Positions 18,818 through 27,741 of a stretch of 64,000 bases of DNA are shown one piece after another. The DNA is taken from assembly GCF_002007605.1 (NCBI RefSeq), contig NZ_CP019799.1, positions 2,582,001-2,646,000 of the forward strand. Reading direction: 5' to 3'. Source of the DNA: Cellvibrio sp. PSBB023. GTDB taxonomy: Bacteria; Pseudomonadota; Gammaproteobacteria; Pseudomonadales; Cellvibrionaceae. Each line of letters begins with the position of its first letter. The first letter of the stretch is position 1. The notes beneath the pieces were generated by a model. It did no database searches, was not told the origin of the DNA, and worked only from the letters and a program-made list of their open reading frames with translations. The translations under genes and the position numbers were made by a program.

Positions 18818-21712
18818 ATGCCGCCGTATTTACTCTGGTTGAGCCACACTCGACTGACAAGACACCTTTGCCTCCGCTATTTGGTTATGTTGTTACTAGC
18901 TCTTACCTGCCACAACAGCTGGGCCTTGGGCGATAAATCCTGGCTGGCGAATAGCGCACGCGGCAATCTGGTCTTGGTGGATCAACAGCGCGCTATTGAT
19001 ATTGTGCTTGATCGCAATGAGCTGCCCGGTGTGCAGCGCGCCGCCACACATTTGCAGCGCGACATTCACGCCGTGGCCGGCAAACAACCTGCGCTGAGCT
19101 ATCAACTTGCTGGGCAAAAACAGCTGGTGCTGGTAGGCACCTTGGGCAATAGCGAGCTTATCGAACAATTAATTGCCCATAAAAAGTTGGATGTGAGCAA
19201 CATCCGTAACCAGTGGGACGCCTTTCAGGTAGCCGTAATTGAGAAACCTTTTGCCGATGTGGAGCGCGCACTGGTGATTGTGGGCGCCAATAAGCGCGGC
19301 ACTATGTACGGTATTTACAGCTTGAGCGAACAGATTGGCGTATCGCCCTGGTATTGGTGGGCCGATGTGCCCGTCAAACAAAAAGCGACTATTTTTATCG
19401 ACAAAAAAACAACTGTTGTTGAAATTCCCAAAGTGAAATACCGCGGTATTTTTTTAAATGACGAAGCGCCCGCACTCACAAACTGGGTCACTGAAAAATA
19501 CGGCGATTACAACCATCATTTTTATGCAAATGTCTTTGAATTATTGCTGCGATTAAAAGCCAACTTTTTATGGCCGGCGATGTGGAATAACGCCTTCGCT
19601 GACGATGATCCGCAAAATATGATCCTCGCCGATGAATATGGCATTGTCATGAGTACCTCGCACCACGAGCCGATGATGCGCGCCGACAAAGAGTGGAACC
19701 GCTACGGCAAAGGTCCCTGGGAATACTCCAAAAATCCGGAAAACTTATATAAGTTTTGGGTGGATGGCGCCACGCGCAATAAGCCTTACGAAAGTGTTTA
19801 CACCCTGGGTATGCGCGGCCAGCAAGACGAGCCGATGAGTGAAGGTGAAAACATCGGACTGTTGGAAAAAATCGTCAGCGACCAGCGCAAGATCATCAGT
19901 GATGTGTTTGGCAAAGATCAGCTCACGCAGGTGCCGCAAGTCTGGGCGCTCTACAAAGAAGTGCAGGGTTTTTACGAGCGCGGTATGCGCGTACCGGACG
20001 ATGTCATCCTGCTCTGGTGCGATGACAACTGGGGCAATATTCGCAGGCTACCCACACCCGATGAACGCAAGCGCAGTGGCGGTGCTGGCGTTTATTATCA
20101 CTTTGATTATGTCGGCGGCCCGCGCTCCTATCGCTGGATTAACACTCTTTCCATCGCCAAAATTTGGGAGCAAATGCACCTCGCCTACACCTTTGATGCC
20201 AACCAGATCTGGATTGTGAATGTGGGCGATTTAAAGCCCATGGAGTACCCGATTGAATTTTTCCTGAACATGGCCTGGAACCCGGAGGCCTGGCCCAAAG
20301 AGCGCATTCCCGAATTTGCCCGCCTGTGGGCTGAGCGCGAATTTGGTGCGCAACACGCCGACGAAATTGCGGCAATTATGACTGGCTATACACGCCACAA
20401 TTTGCGCCGCAAACCGGAACTGCAAGACGCCACAACTTACAGCCAGTTGCACTATCGCGAAGCGGAACGTATCACCGCAGAAATACAGGATTTTGCAGCG
20501 CGCGCTGAAAAAATTTATGCGCAGCTACCTGCGGCACAGCGCGATGCGTTTTACCAACTGGTGCTATTCCCCACCAAGGCCAGCGCCAACATAACCGCGC
20601 TCTATAACGCCCAGGCCAAAAACCACCTTTATGCCCTGCAAACCCGCGCCACCACCAACGACTATGCCGACAAGGTGCGCGAACTCTTTGCCAGGGATGC
20701 CGCGCTGGAGCAGGAGTATCACCAACTCAAGGGCGGCAAATGGAATCATATGATGTCGCAATCCCATATTGGCTACAGCCATTGGAATCACCCGCCGGAA
20801 GATACCCTGCCCATAACCCATCACTACCAACCGCACAACGCTGCGGAGATGGGCATTGCTGTGGAAGGTGTGGGATCGGCTTGGCCAAGCCCCGGCACCT
20901 ACGCGCTACCGCGTTTTGATCGCCTGGGTACACAAACGCGTACCATTGAAATCTTCAATAAAGGCAAAGAATCCTTCACCGCAATTGCCAAAACCACCGC
21001 GCCGTGGATTATACTGAATAAGACTAGTATACAAGTTGATAAAACTGCCAAACTGGAAGTCACTATCGACTGGCGCAAAGCACCTGCCGGTCACGCCACT
21101 AGCCGTATAGAAATCAGCGGCACAGGTTGGGGCAGTGCGAGCATCGCGGTAAATACCTTTAATGCGACAATCAACAAGAAAACGCTGAAAGGATTTGCGG
21201 AGGCCGATGGTTATATCGCTATTGAAGCCGAAGATTTCAGTCGTCAGGGGGCTCGCGATGACTTGCGCTGGGAAAAAATTCCCGAGCATGGCCGCACACT
21301 GTCGTCAATGTCGGTCTACCCGATTGGCGATTGGCAATTTAACGACGCCAGCAGTGCGCCTTACCTTGAATACGATATTTATACCCAAAGCAGCGGCGAA
21401 TTTACCCTGCATGGCTTTTTTGCACCGAGCTGGCCGCTAATGCCCGAACGCGGTTTGCGCTACGCCGTAGCGATTGACGACGAACCTGCACAAATCGTTA
21501 ACCTGATAGCAGACATGAGCGATGCCACTTGGGCAGAGACGGTGCGTACCGATGTGCGTATGGGTAAAACCAAACACACGCTCGACCGCACCGGGCAGCA
21601 CAAACTGCGCATTTACAGCCTTGATCCAGCAGTCACCCTGCAAAAACTGGTGCTGGATACCGGCGGTTTACAACCCAGTTACCTGGGCCCACCGCCGAGC
21701 AAACGTTATTAA
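18818..21712 (+). CDS. GH115 alpha-glucuronidase
   Basis: This enzyme removes (4-O-methyl)-glucuronic acid from internal xylose residues of glucuronoxylan. The protein has about 964 residues, the family's usual length. An N-terminal signal peptide (ending NSWALGDKS) directs export. The family core includes KYRGIFLNDEAP, FLWPAMWNNAF and VGDLKPMEYPIEFFLNMAWNP. The C-terminal 200 residues form the beta-sandwich domain typical of the family. The ATG at 18818 follows GAGGA at correct spacing. It leads a probable operon with manD and the GH43 gene. An exact copy of the 14-bp operator palindrome lies inside this gene at 21023. Confidence 0.93.
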   Translation: MPPYLLWLSHTRLTRHLCLRYLVMLLLALTCHNSWALGDKSWLANSARGNLVLVDQQRAIDIVLDRNELPGVQRAATHLQRDIHAVAGKQPALSYQLAGQKQLVLVGTLGNSELIEQLIAHKKLDVSNIRNQWDAFQVAVIEKPFADVERALVIVGANKRGTMYGIYSLSEQIGVSPWYWWADVPVKQKATIFIDKKTTVVEIPKVKYRGIFLNDEAPALTNWVTEKYGDYNHHFYANVFELLLRLKANFLWPAMWNNAFADDDPQNMILADEYGIVMSTSHHEPMMRADKEWNRYGKGPWEYSKNPENLYKFWVDGATRNKPYESVYTLGMRGQQDEPMSEGENIGLLEKIVSDQRKIISDVFGKDQLTQVPQVWALYKEVQGFYERGMRVPDDVILLWCDDNWGNIRRLPTPDERKRSGGAGVYYHFDYVGGPRSYRWINTLSIAKIWEQMHLAYTFDANQIWIVNVGDLKPMEYPIEFFLNMAWNPEAWPKERIPEFARLWAEREFGAQHADEIAAIMTGYTRHNLRRKPELQDATTYSQLHYREAERITAEIQDFAARAEKIYAQLPAAQRDAFYQLVLFPTKASANITALYNAQAKNHLYALQTRATTNDYADKVRELFARDAALEQEYHQLKGGKWNHMMSQSHIGYSHWNHPPEDTLPITHHYQPHNAAEMGIAVEGVGSAWPSPGTYALPRFDRLGTQTRTIEIFNKGKESFTAIAKTTAPWIILNKTSIQVDKTAKLEVTIDWRKAPAGHATSRIEISGTGWGSASIAVNTFNATINKKTLKGFAEADGYIAIEAEDFSRQGARDDLRWEKIPEHGRTLSSMSVYPIGDWQFNDASSAPYLEYDIYTQSSGEFTLHGFFAPSWPLMPERGLRYAVAIDDEPAQIVNLIADMSDATWAETVRTDVRMGKTKHTLDRTGQHKLRIYSLDPAVTLQKLVLDTGGLQPSYLGPPPSKRY
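21023..21036. promoter_or_regulatory. exact intragenic copy of the operator palindrome
   Basis: ACTAGTATACAAGT recurs letter for letter inside the GH115 coding sequence, encoding T-S-I-Q-V and using the rare ATA codon. It lies about 2.3 kb from the promoter copy at 18736, a distance compatible with DNA looping or roadblock control (inference). Confidence 0.35.
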
Positions 21713-21786
21713 GCACCGAACCTGAAAGCACCGGCAGCGGTGCCAAACTACACTCTGTTATAGCTATTTTTTTGAGATGCGATTGA

Positions 21787-22995
21787 ATGAAAATTGTTGA
21801 TGCAAAAGTCATTGTGACCTGCCCCGGCAGAAATTTTGTCACCTTAAAAATAACCACGGATCAAGGTGTGTATGGTATTGGCGATGCAACACTTAATGGT
21901 CGCGAAAAATCCGTAGTGTCCTATCTGGAGGATTATTTAATCCCCGCGCTGATTGGTCGCGACCCACAACAGATTGAAGATATCTGGCAGTTTTTTTATC
22001 GCGGCGCTTACTGGCGTCGCGGCCCCGTGGGTATGACGGCGCTGGCGGCAATTGATGTGGCACTGTGGGACATTAAAGCCAAGCTCGCCAATATGCCGCT
22101 CTACCAATTGCTCGGCGGTAAAAGTCGCGAACGCATCCTGACTTACACTCACGCCAACGGCAAAGACCTGGATTCCACCCTGGATGCCGTACGTAAAGCC
22201 CGTGAAAAAGGTTACGAGGCCATTCGCATTCAATGCGGTATTCCCGGTATTGAAAAAACCTACGGCGTGGCCAAGGGCGATAAAAGCTACGAACCCGCCG
22301 ATGCCGATTTACCTTCGGTAGAAGTGTGGTCCACAGAAAAATATTTGAATTTTATTCCGGAAGTGTTTGCCGCCGTGCGCAAGGAATTCGGCAACGACAT
22401 TCACCTGCTACACGATGTACACCACCGCCTGACGCCTATTGAGGCTGCGCGCTTGGGTAAAGATCTGGAGCCCTACCGTTTATTCTGGATGGAGGATGCT
22501 GTCGCGGCAGAGAATCAGGAATCCTTCAAATTAATTCGCCAGCACACCACCACACCATTGGCGGTTGGTGAAGTCTTCAACTCCATTCATGATTGTCGCG
22601 AACTGATTCAAAACCAACTGATCGACTATATTCGCTCGACCATTGTGCACGCCGGCGGTATTACCCATGTGCGCCGCATTGCCGACTTTGCCAGCCTGTT
22701 TAATGTGCGCACCGGTTTCCACGGCGCGACCGATTTGTCGCCGGTGTGCATGGGCGCCGCGCTGCACTTCGATTATTGGGTTCCCAACTTCGGCATTCAG
22801 GAGCACATGGCGCACAGTGCACAAATGGATGAGGTCTTCCCCCACGCCTATCAATTTGAGCGCGGTTATTTCACACCCGGTGAAACACCCGGCCACGGTG
22901 TCGACATTGATGAAAAACTGGCGGCTAAATACCCTTATAAACGCGCTTGTCTGCCCGTAAACCGCTTGGAAGATGGTACGCTCTGGCACTGGTAA
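21787..22995 (+). CDS. manD: D-mannonate dehydratase, enolase superfamily
   Basis: Dehydrates D-mannonate to 2-keto-3-deoxygluconate in glucuronate catabolism. The 402 residues closely follow the high-efficiency ManD type: N-terminal capping domain with [19 protein letters not shown], metal ligands in LLHDVHH, FWMEDAV and AVGEVFN, and the tail [20 protein letters not shown]. The start at 21787 has a weak binding site (TGAG). It lies 74 bp after the GH115 gene and 41 bp before the GH43 gene, so the operon couples release of glucuronate from xylan with its catabolism. Uronate isomerase and mannonate oxidoreductase are not in the window. Confidence 0.92.
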   Translation: MKIVDAKVIVTCPGRNFVTLKITTDQGVYGIGDATLNGREKSVVSYLEDYLIPALIGRDPQQIEDIWQFFYRGAYWRRGPVGMTALAAIDVALWDIKAKLANMPLYQLLGGKSRERILTYTHANGKDLDSTLDAVRKAREKGYEAIRIQCGIPGIEKTYGVAKGDKSYEPADADLPSVEVWSTEKYLNFIPEVFAAVRKEFGNDIHLLHDVHHRLTPIEAARLGKDLEPYRLFWMEDAVAAENQESFKLIRQHTTTPLAVGEVFNSIHDCRELIQNQLIDYIRSTIVHAGGITHVRRIADFASLFNVRTGFHGATDLSPVCMGAALHFDYWVPNFGIQEHMAHSAQMDEVFPHAYQFERGYFTPGETPGHGVDIDEKLAAKYPYKRACLPVNRLEDGTLWHW

Positions 22996-23036
22996 CCCTA
23001 AATCCATAATAACCAGCGCAATGCGCGGAGCAGCGA

Positions 23037-24194
23037 ATGAATAGATCCAAGAACCTTCTTGTCCTGGCGCTTGGCGCCGCACTCTTCGGCAGTGGCTGTG
23101 GCGATAAAACCGCCACCGCTCCCAGCACCGCAGAAACCACCAGCAGTGCCGTCGCGAGCAGTGCTCTTATGAGTGCGGCCACCAGAGATGACGATAAATT
23201 TATCGGCAAACCGCTAGTGAGCCATATCTACAGCGCCGACCCATCGGCCCATGTTTTTAATGACCGCGTGTACATTTATCCCTCCCATGATATCGACAGT
23301 GGCATCACCAGCACGGGCGAAGGCGATAAATTTGATATGAAGGACTATCACGTTTTTTCCATAGACAAAAAGGCCATGGAAAAAAGCAGCTTGGAAAACG
23401 GGGCTGAAGTCACCGACCACGGCGCGGCGCTAAAACTGGAGGACATCCCTTGGGCCAGTCGCCAGCTTTGGGCACCGGATGCGGCGGAAAAAGAAGGCAA
23501 ATTCTTTTTGTTTTTCCCCGCCAAAGATACAGACGGCATTTTCCGTATTGGCGTTGCCACCAGCGATTCCCCGAGCGGGCCATTTGCCGCCGAGCCAGAG
23601 CCCATCAAAGGCAGTTTCAGTATTGACCCTGCCGTCTTCAAAGACGACGACGGCAGTCACTATCTGTATTTTGGTGGCATTTGGGGCGGGCAATTACAGC
23701 GCTGGAGCAGCGGTAGCTATGTCGACGAGGACAAATACCCCGCCAGCAATGAACCCGCACTCACCCCCAAAGTGGCGCGCTTGAGCAGCGATTTACTGCA
23801 ATTTGCCGAAGCGCCGCGCGATGTACAAATCCTCGACAACGCCGGTAATCCGCTGCTGGGTAGCGATAGCAATCGCCGCTTTTTTGAAGGCGCCTGGCTG
23901 CACAAATTCAACGGAAAATACTATTTCTCCTACTCCACTGGCGACACCCACTACATAGCCTACGCCACGGGCGATAGCCCCTACGGCCCCTTCACCCACC
24001 AAGGTATTGTGCTTATGCCAGTGATGGGCTGGACAACTCATCACTCGATTGTGGAAGTGGACGGCAAATGGTTTTTGTTTTATCACGACAGCGAAATATC
24101 TGGCGGAAAAACCTATTTGCGCAACATAAAAGCCACCGAATTAATTCACAACGAAGACGGCAGCATTCGCACGGTGGATGCGTATTTGAATTGA
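23037..24194 (+). CDS. GH43 beta-xylosidase / alpha-L-arabinofuranosidase, lipoprotein
   Basis: Removes terminal xylose or arabinose from xylo-oligosaccharides. The 385 residues carry a lipoprotein signal (LFGSGCGDK), a short linker, and a five-bladed propeller. The three GH43 carboxylates are visible: general base Asp in YSADPSAHVF, pKa-modulating Asp in SIDPAVFKDD, and general acid Glu in FFEGAWLHKF. There is no accessory binding module. The start follows GGAG. It is the last gene of the GH115-manD operon and is followed by a strong terminator. Whether xylose or arabinose is preferred cannot be told from sequence. Confidence 0.9.
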   Translation: MNRSKNLLVLALGAALFGSGCGDKTATAPSTAETTSSAVASSALMSAATRDDDKFIGKPLVSHIYSADPSAHVFNDRVYIYPSHDIDSGITSTGEGDKFDMKDYHVFSIDKKAMEKSSLENGAEVTDHGAALKLEDIPWASRQLWAPDAAEKEGKFFLFFPAKDTDGIFRIGVATSDSPSGPFAAEPEPIKGSFSIDPAVFKDDDGSHYLYFGGIWGGQLQRWSSGSYVDEDKYPASNEPALTPKVARLSSDLLQFAEAPRDVQILDNAGNPLLGSDSNRRFFEGAWLHKFNGKYYFSYSTGDTHYIAYATGDSPYGPFTHQGIVLMPVMGWTTHHSIVEVDGKWFLFYHDSEISGGKTYLRNIKATELIHNEDGSIRTVDAYLN

Positions 24195-24223
24195 TTTTTT
24201 AAACCGCAAGCACACCCCAACAC

Positions 24224-24258
24224 AAAAATGCGCGCTGCAAAAACAGCGCGCATTTTTT
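24224..24258 (+). terminator. terminator of the GH115-manD-GH43 operon
   Basis: AAAAATGCGCGCTG and CAGCGCGCATTTTT form a perfect stem with a short A-rich loop and a T7 tail, 29 bp after the GH43 stop codon. Confidence 0.9.
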
Positions 24259-24327
24259 TATGGCCGCAAACATTAGCAGCCTGTACACAGAGCAACCATA
24301 AAATATCACATAAATAATATCAAAAAT

Positions 24328-24341
24328 ACTTGCATACTAGA
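24328..24341. promoter_or_regulatory. 14-bp palindromic operator candidate upstream of the TBDR gene
   Basis: ACTTGCATACTAGA fits the reverse reading of the locus palindrome. It ends 11 bp before a consensus -35 element (TTGACA at 24353-24358). A second partial copy, ACTAGAAT, begins at 24344. Confidence 0.45.
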
Positions 24342-24352
24342 GCACTAGAATG

Positions 24353-24387
24353 TTGACACTAATAAATAGTCTGTGTGACTATTTATT
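24353..24387 (+). promoter_or_regulatory. TBDR promoter with a perfect 11-bp inverted repeat over the -10 region
   Basis: A consensus TTGACA is followed after 18 bp by GACTAT, a plausible -10. The 24361-24387 segment is a perfect inverted repeat, AATAAATAGTC and GACTATTTATT, around a 5-base spacer, and its right arm overlaps the -10. It could be a second operator or, if transcribed, a leader hairpin. Confidence 0.5.
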
Positions 24388-24513
24388 GGAGGCAAGATCA
24401 ACCACCGTTATTGCTTCACTATTTTTCTAATAATCAATCAACCGCAAAGGTGTCTTTCCAAGTGTGCTGCACAGGCACCGGCGGTAAACATCAACAAGGA
24501 GGCGCTGCCATAC

Positions 24514-24561
24514 GTGGCGGCTTTAGACAATAATGAGAACAAATCCCTTTTACACTACTAG
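24514..24561 (+). CDS. possible 15-codon leader peptide overlapping the TBDR start
   Basis: A GTG at 24514 follows the strongest Shine-Dalgarno sequence near the receptor gene (AAGGAGG at 24496-24502, 11 bases upstream). It opens a 15-codon frame ending at TAG 24559-24561, out of frame with and overlapping the receptor start at 24533. The receptor ATG has no binding site of its own, and an in-frame stop at 24524 rules out an earlier start. Translational coupling is the simplest reading, though the long spacing weakens it. Confidence 0.3.
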   Translation: MAALDNNENKSLLHY

Positions 24562-27500
24562 CCAAACCACCACAGGCCGTACCAGAGTCTTTCGGCGTTC
24601 ACTGTTGGCGGCTGCCATTATGGTTTGCTCGCCAGCACTGTTAGCGCAGACGACTCAAGTACCAAAAACCGCTAAAACGCAAAGCAGCGATACAGCACCT
24701 ATCGAGGAAACGCTTGTTACCGGCCAGCGCCAATCGCTCGAAAGTGCGATGGAGCTAAAACGCGCCTCGGATACAGTCGCTGACTCCCTTGTTCTGGATG
24801 AAGCAGGCAAAGTGCCCAGTACATCCCTGCTTGAAATTCTGGAGCGCGCACCTGGCGTTACCATGAACCGCGTCCGCGCGGGCAGTGAAGGCTCGCCAGA
24901 CGGCTTTGCATTTGAAGGTTCAGGCGTTCAAATACGCGGCCTGAATAAGACCAAGACATTGATCAATGGGCGGGAAGTATTTTCTGCCAATGGCGGCTCC
25001 GGCCTCAGTTGGGCGGATGTGGGTCCTGAGCTGCTGAAAGCGGTCACCGTCTATAAGGCGAGCCGTGCAGATCTGATTGAAGGCGGCGTTTCCGGCACCG
25101 TCGATCTACAGACCCGCATGCCGTTTGACTTCAGTGGTTTTAAAGCCAATGCGGCGATTTCCGGTAGCTATGGCGACTACTCCGAGGAAATCACCCCGGC
25201 AGGCTCCGCCATGGTGTCGAATCGTTTCGATACGGATTTTGGTGAATTCGGTGTGCTGCTGGATATGGCTTACTCCAAGATCGAATCCCATGACAGCAAT
25301 ATCATCGTTCCGCCCTATTACGCGACCCAATACGAAGGCGAGCGGGTCTATGTGCCAGGCGGCATACGCTACAGCCAGGATCAATTCGAGCGCGTTCGCA
25401 ATGGCTATTACGGCGCACTCCAGTGGGCGCCGAACGACAATCTTGAGTTATTCCATACCACGTTTATTTCAGAACGCGACAGCAACCGCGACAGCCAAAT
25501 CCTGTCGGTGGAACCAGGCACACCCGTTGGTGTATTTGATGGTGCGGTGTTTAACGACGGCGTATTCGTCAAGGGCGCCATCTCCAGCCCCAATCTAACA
25601 TCGGGCCTTAGCGTATCACCCAACTCCAGCTTCACCCCCTCTTTCAGCCGCACTGCCGACCACAGCACCGGCTTCAAATATAAGGGCGAGAGCTGGGACA
25701 TGAGCGGTAGCTATCAATACGTCAAAGCCGAATCGAGTTCCGGCAAGTACAGCCTTGGTAGCACCGTGATTCCGACAATCGGGCAAATCAATATGGATAT
25801 GTCGGGCAAGCGGCCAATCGTGAGCTTTGAAACCCCGCTTTCAACCGATCCAGCACAAGCCGGGCTTTCCCGCATCAACTGGTTGGACACTGAGAATGAA
25901 GGCGAAGCCCATGCCATTCAACTGGATGCCAATATTGAAATCGGCGATGGTTTCTTCAAAAAACTGGCCGTGGGTGGGCGTGCCGCGAACCGTGAAGAGT
26001 CTGATAGTTTCGTGGGAACCTGGTGGTCGGCAACTGGCCGTGGCTGGAATGGTGTGACGCGCCCCTTTGTCAGCACCGCCCCCGAAGGCGATTTTGAACT
26101 GGAAGAATTCTCGGATTTCTTTAAAGGGGATATTCCATCGCTCGGTGGGGTGTGGGTGGGAACGCGTCAGGTTAACGCCTACGACCAGTTCGACCGTGTA
26201 TACGATACCTACCTGGCCTGCGGCCCTACACTTCAACATCAGTGCAGCAATCCGGATGCGACCACCTACCTCTACAGCACAGACGACACACTGCGCAACC
26301 GCAACTTTGACCAACGCCCATCCTTTTATGAGACGGAACATGACACCCAGTCAGTCTATGCAATGGTGGGGTTTGCCAATGATAGCGACGCCTGGTTCCT
26401 GAATTTCAGTGGTAATGTTGGTGTACGCTGGGTGAATTACGACATTACCAGTCAGGGCAATTTCAACTTCAGTGGTGGCTCGCGCTACTACGCCAGCCTG
26501 GCAGATGCCCAGGCGTCAGTCGCAGCCATGGGTGGTCTGGAAAATGTAGCTGCCTGGCAAGAGGCCAACGAAGGCGTGCAGCCGCCATTGACGCGCGAGA
26601 GTGTGGGTTACGAAAAAGACCGCATGGGCAGCTTCTCCAAGGATTATTTCCTGCCGTCATTTAATATCAAGTTTGAACCGGCTGAAGGCTGGGTTATGCG
26701 CTACGCCCTGACCCAAACCCTGACTCCGCCGCGCTACCCGGATATCCGCGCGCAGGGTATTGCCGGTGTTCAGACAACAGAAAACCCTATCAACGACGAG
26801 TTGGCTGCGCTCAATCCGGGTGATGATGTATCCATCCCAGCGATCTTCTCCGGCTATATCAACACCACCGGCAACCCGTTCCTTGAGCCGGAAATCGCGT
26901 TGAACCACGATCTCTCGTTCGAGTGGTACCCGAAAAAAGGCACCTCGATGAACCTGGCGTTGTTCCATAAAACCATCGACAACTACATCACCTTCAACAA
27001 CTTCTCAGCACCGGCGAGTGGCTTCTTCTCCGAAGGGGATTACCCGCAATCAGCACTGGCGGATGGCAGTGGAAGCAGCTTTTTGGACGGTTCAGTCACC
27101 AGCCGGACCAACTTCAATGCCGAGGGTGACACCATCATCCGCGGCTTTGAATTGGGCGGCCGCACCTATTTTGATGCACTACCCGGCTGGATGAGTGGCT
27201 TTGGTATCGAAATGAATGTCACCTACATCGACAACAAAGCGCCGGATGCCTTTGCCCAGGATATCAATGGCGATGAACTCAAAGTGCCGGTGATCGGACT
27301 GTCGGAGTGGGCCTACTCGACAACCCTGTTGTACGATTGGGATAGATTCAGTGCGCGTTTGGCCTGGAACTGGCGTGATCGTTATTTGACGACCACCAAC
27401 GACTCGGGCACGACCAACGTCTATAACGATCCGTTTGACGGGCAACAAATCCAGTTCGGTATGCCGGTATACGCGGCGGCCTCCGGTCGGTTGGATGGCA

Positions 27501-27667
27501 GCATCTCCTACCGTTTGACCGATAACGTCAACATCAAACTGGATGTGCAAAACATCACCGACGAAGACCAGCGCACCGAGATGGAAATCCTGCAGGGGCG
27601 TTTTGTTGATCGCGCGGTGTTTGTGACTGACCGTCGCATTGGCTTGCACCTGGGCGTTAATTTTTAA
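24533..27667 (+). CDS. TonB-dependent outer-membrane receptor (xylan-locus copy)
   Basis: A 1044-residue receptor that takes up substrate with TonB energy. A signal peptide (ends near SPALLAQ) is followed by a TonB-box-like segment (IEETLVTGQRQSLE), a plug domain (about 60-190, with APGVTMNRV and VQIRGLNKTKTLINGRE), and a 22-strand barrel ending in aromatic Phe (LHLGVNF). The size and plug type match carbohydrate-associated receptors of Cellvibrio, Xanthomonas and Caulobacter, so a xylo-oligosaccharide substrate is likely (inference). It is followed after 74 bp by a halogenase gene and preceded by an operator candidate of the xylan set. Confidence 0.92.
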   Translation: MRTNPFYTTSQTTTGRTRVFRRSLLAAAIMVCSPALLAQTTQVPKTAKTQSSDTAPIEETLVTGQRQSLESAMELKRASDTVADSLVLDEAGKVPSTSLLEILERAPGVTMNRVRAGSEGSPDGFAFEGSGVQIRGLNKTKTLINGREVFSANGGSGLSWADVGPELLKAVTVYKASRADLIEGGVSGTVDLQTRMPFDFSGFKANAAISGSYGDYSEEITPAGSAMVSNRFDTDFGEFGVLLDMAYSKIESHDSNIIVPPYYATQYEGERVYVPGGIRYSQDQFERVRNGYYGALQWAPNDNLELFHTTFISERDSNRDSQILSVEPGTPVGVFDGAVFNDGVFVKGAISSPNLTSGLSVSPNSSFTPSFSRTADHSTGFKYKGESWDMSGSYQYVKAESSSGKYSLGSTVIPTIGQINMDMSGKRPIVSFETPLSTDPAQAGLSRINWLDTENEGEAHAIQLDANIEIGDGFFKKLAVGGRAANREESDSFVGTWWSATGRGWNGVTRPFVSTAPEGDFELEEFSDFFKGDIPSLGGVWVGTRQVNAYDQFDRVYDTYLACGPTLQHQCSNPDATTYLYSTDDTLRNRNFDQRPSFYETEHDTQSVYAMVGFANDSDAWFLNFSGNVGVRWVNYDITSQGNFNFSGGSRYYASLADAQASVAAMGGLENVAAWQEANEGVQPPLTRESVGYEKDRMGSFSKDYFLPSFNIKFEPAEGWVMRYALTQTLTPPRYPDIRAQGIAGVQTTENPINDELAALNPGDDVSIPAIFSGYINTTGNPFLEPEIALNHDLSFEWYPKKGTSMNLALFHKTIDNYITFNNFSAPASGFFSEGDYPQSALADGSGSSFLDGSVTSRTNFNAEGDTIIRGFELGGRTYFDALPGWMSGFGIEMNVTYIDNKAPDAFAQDINGDELKVPVIGLSEWAYSTTLLYDWDRFSARLAWNWRDRYLTTTNDSGTTNVYNDPFDGQQIQFGMPVYAAASGRLDGSISYRLTDNVNIKLDVQNITDEDQRTEMEILQGRFVDRAVFVTDRRIGLHLGVNF

Positions 27668-27741
27668 CTGAGCACTAGCTTTTAACTGAGCACGGCAGGA
27701 CGCTCTTGAGCAAACTTGAGCACATAATAAGAGGCACATCA

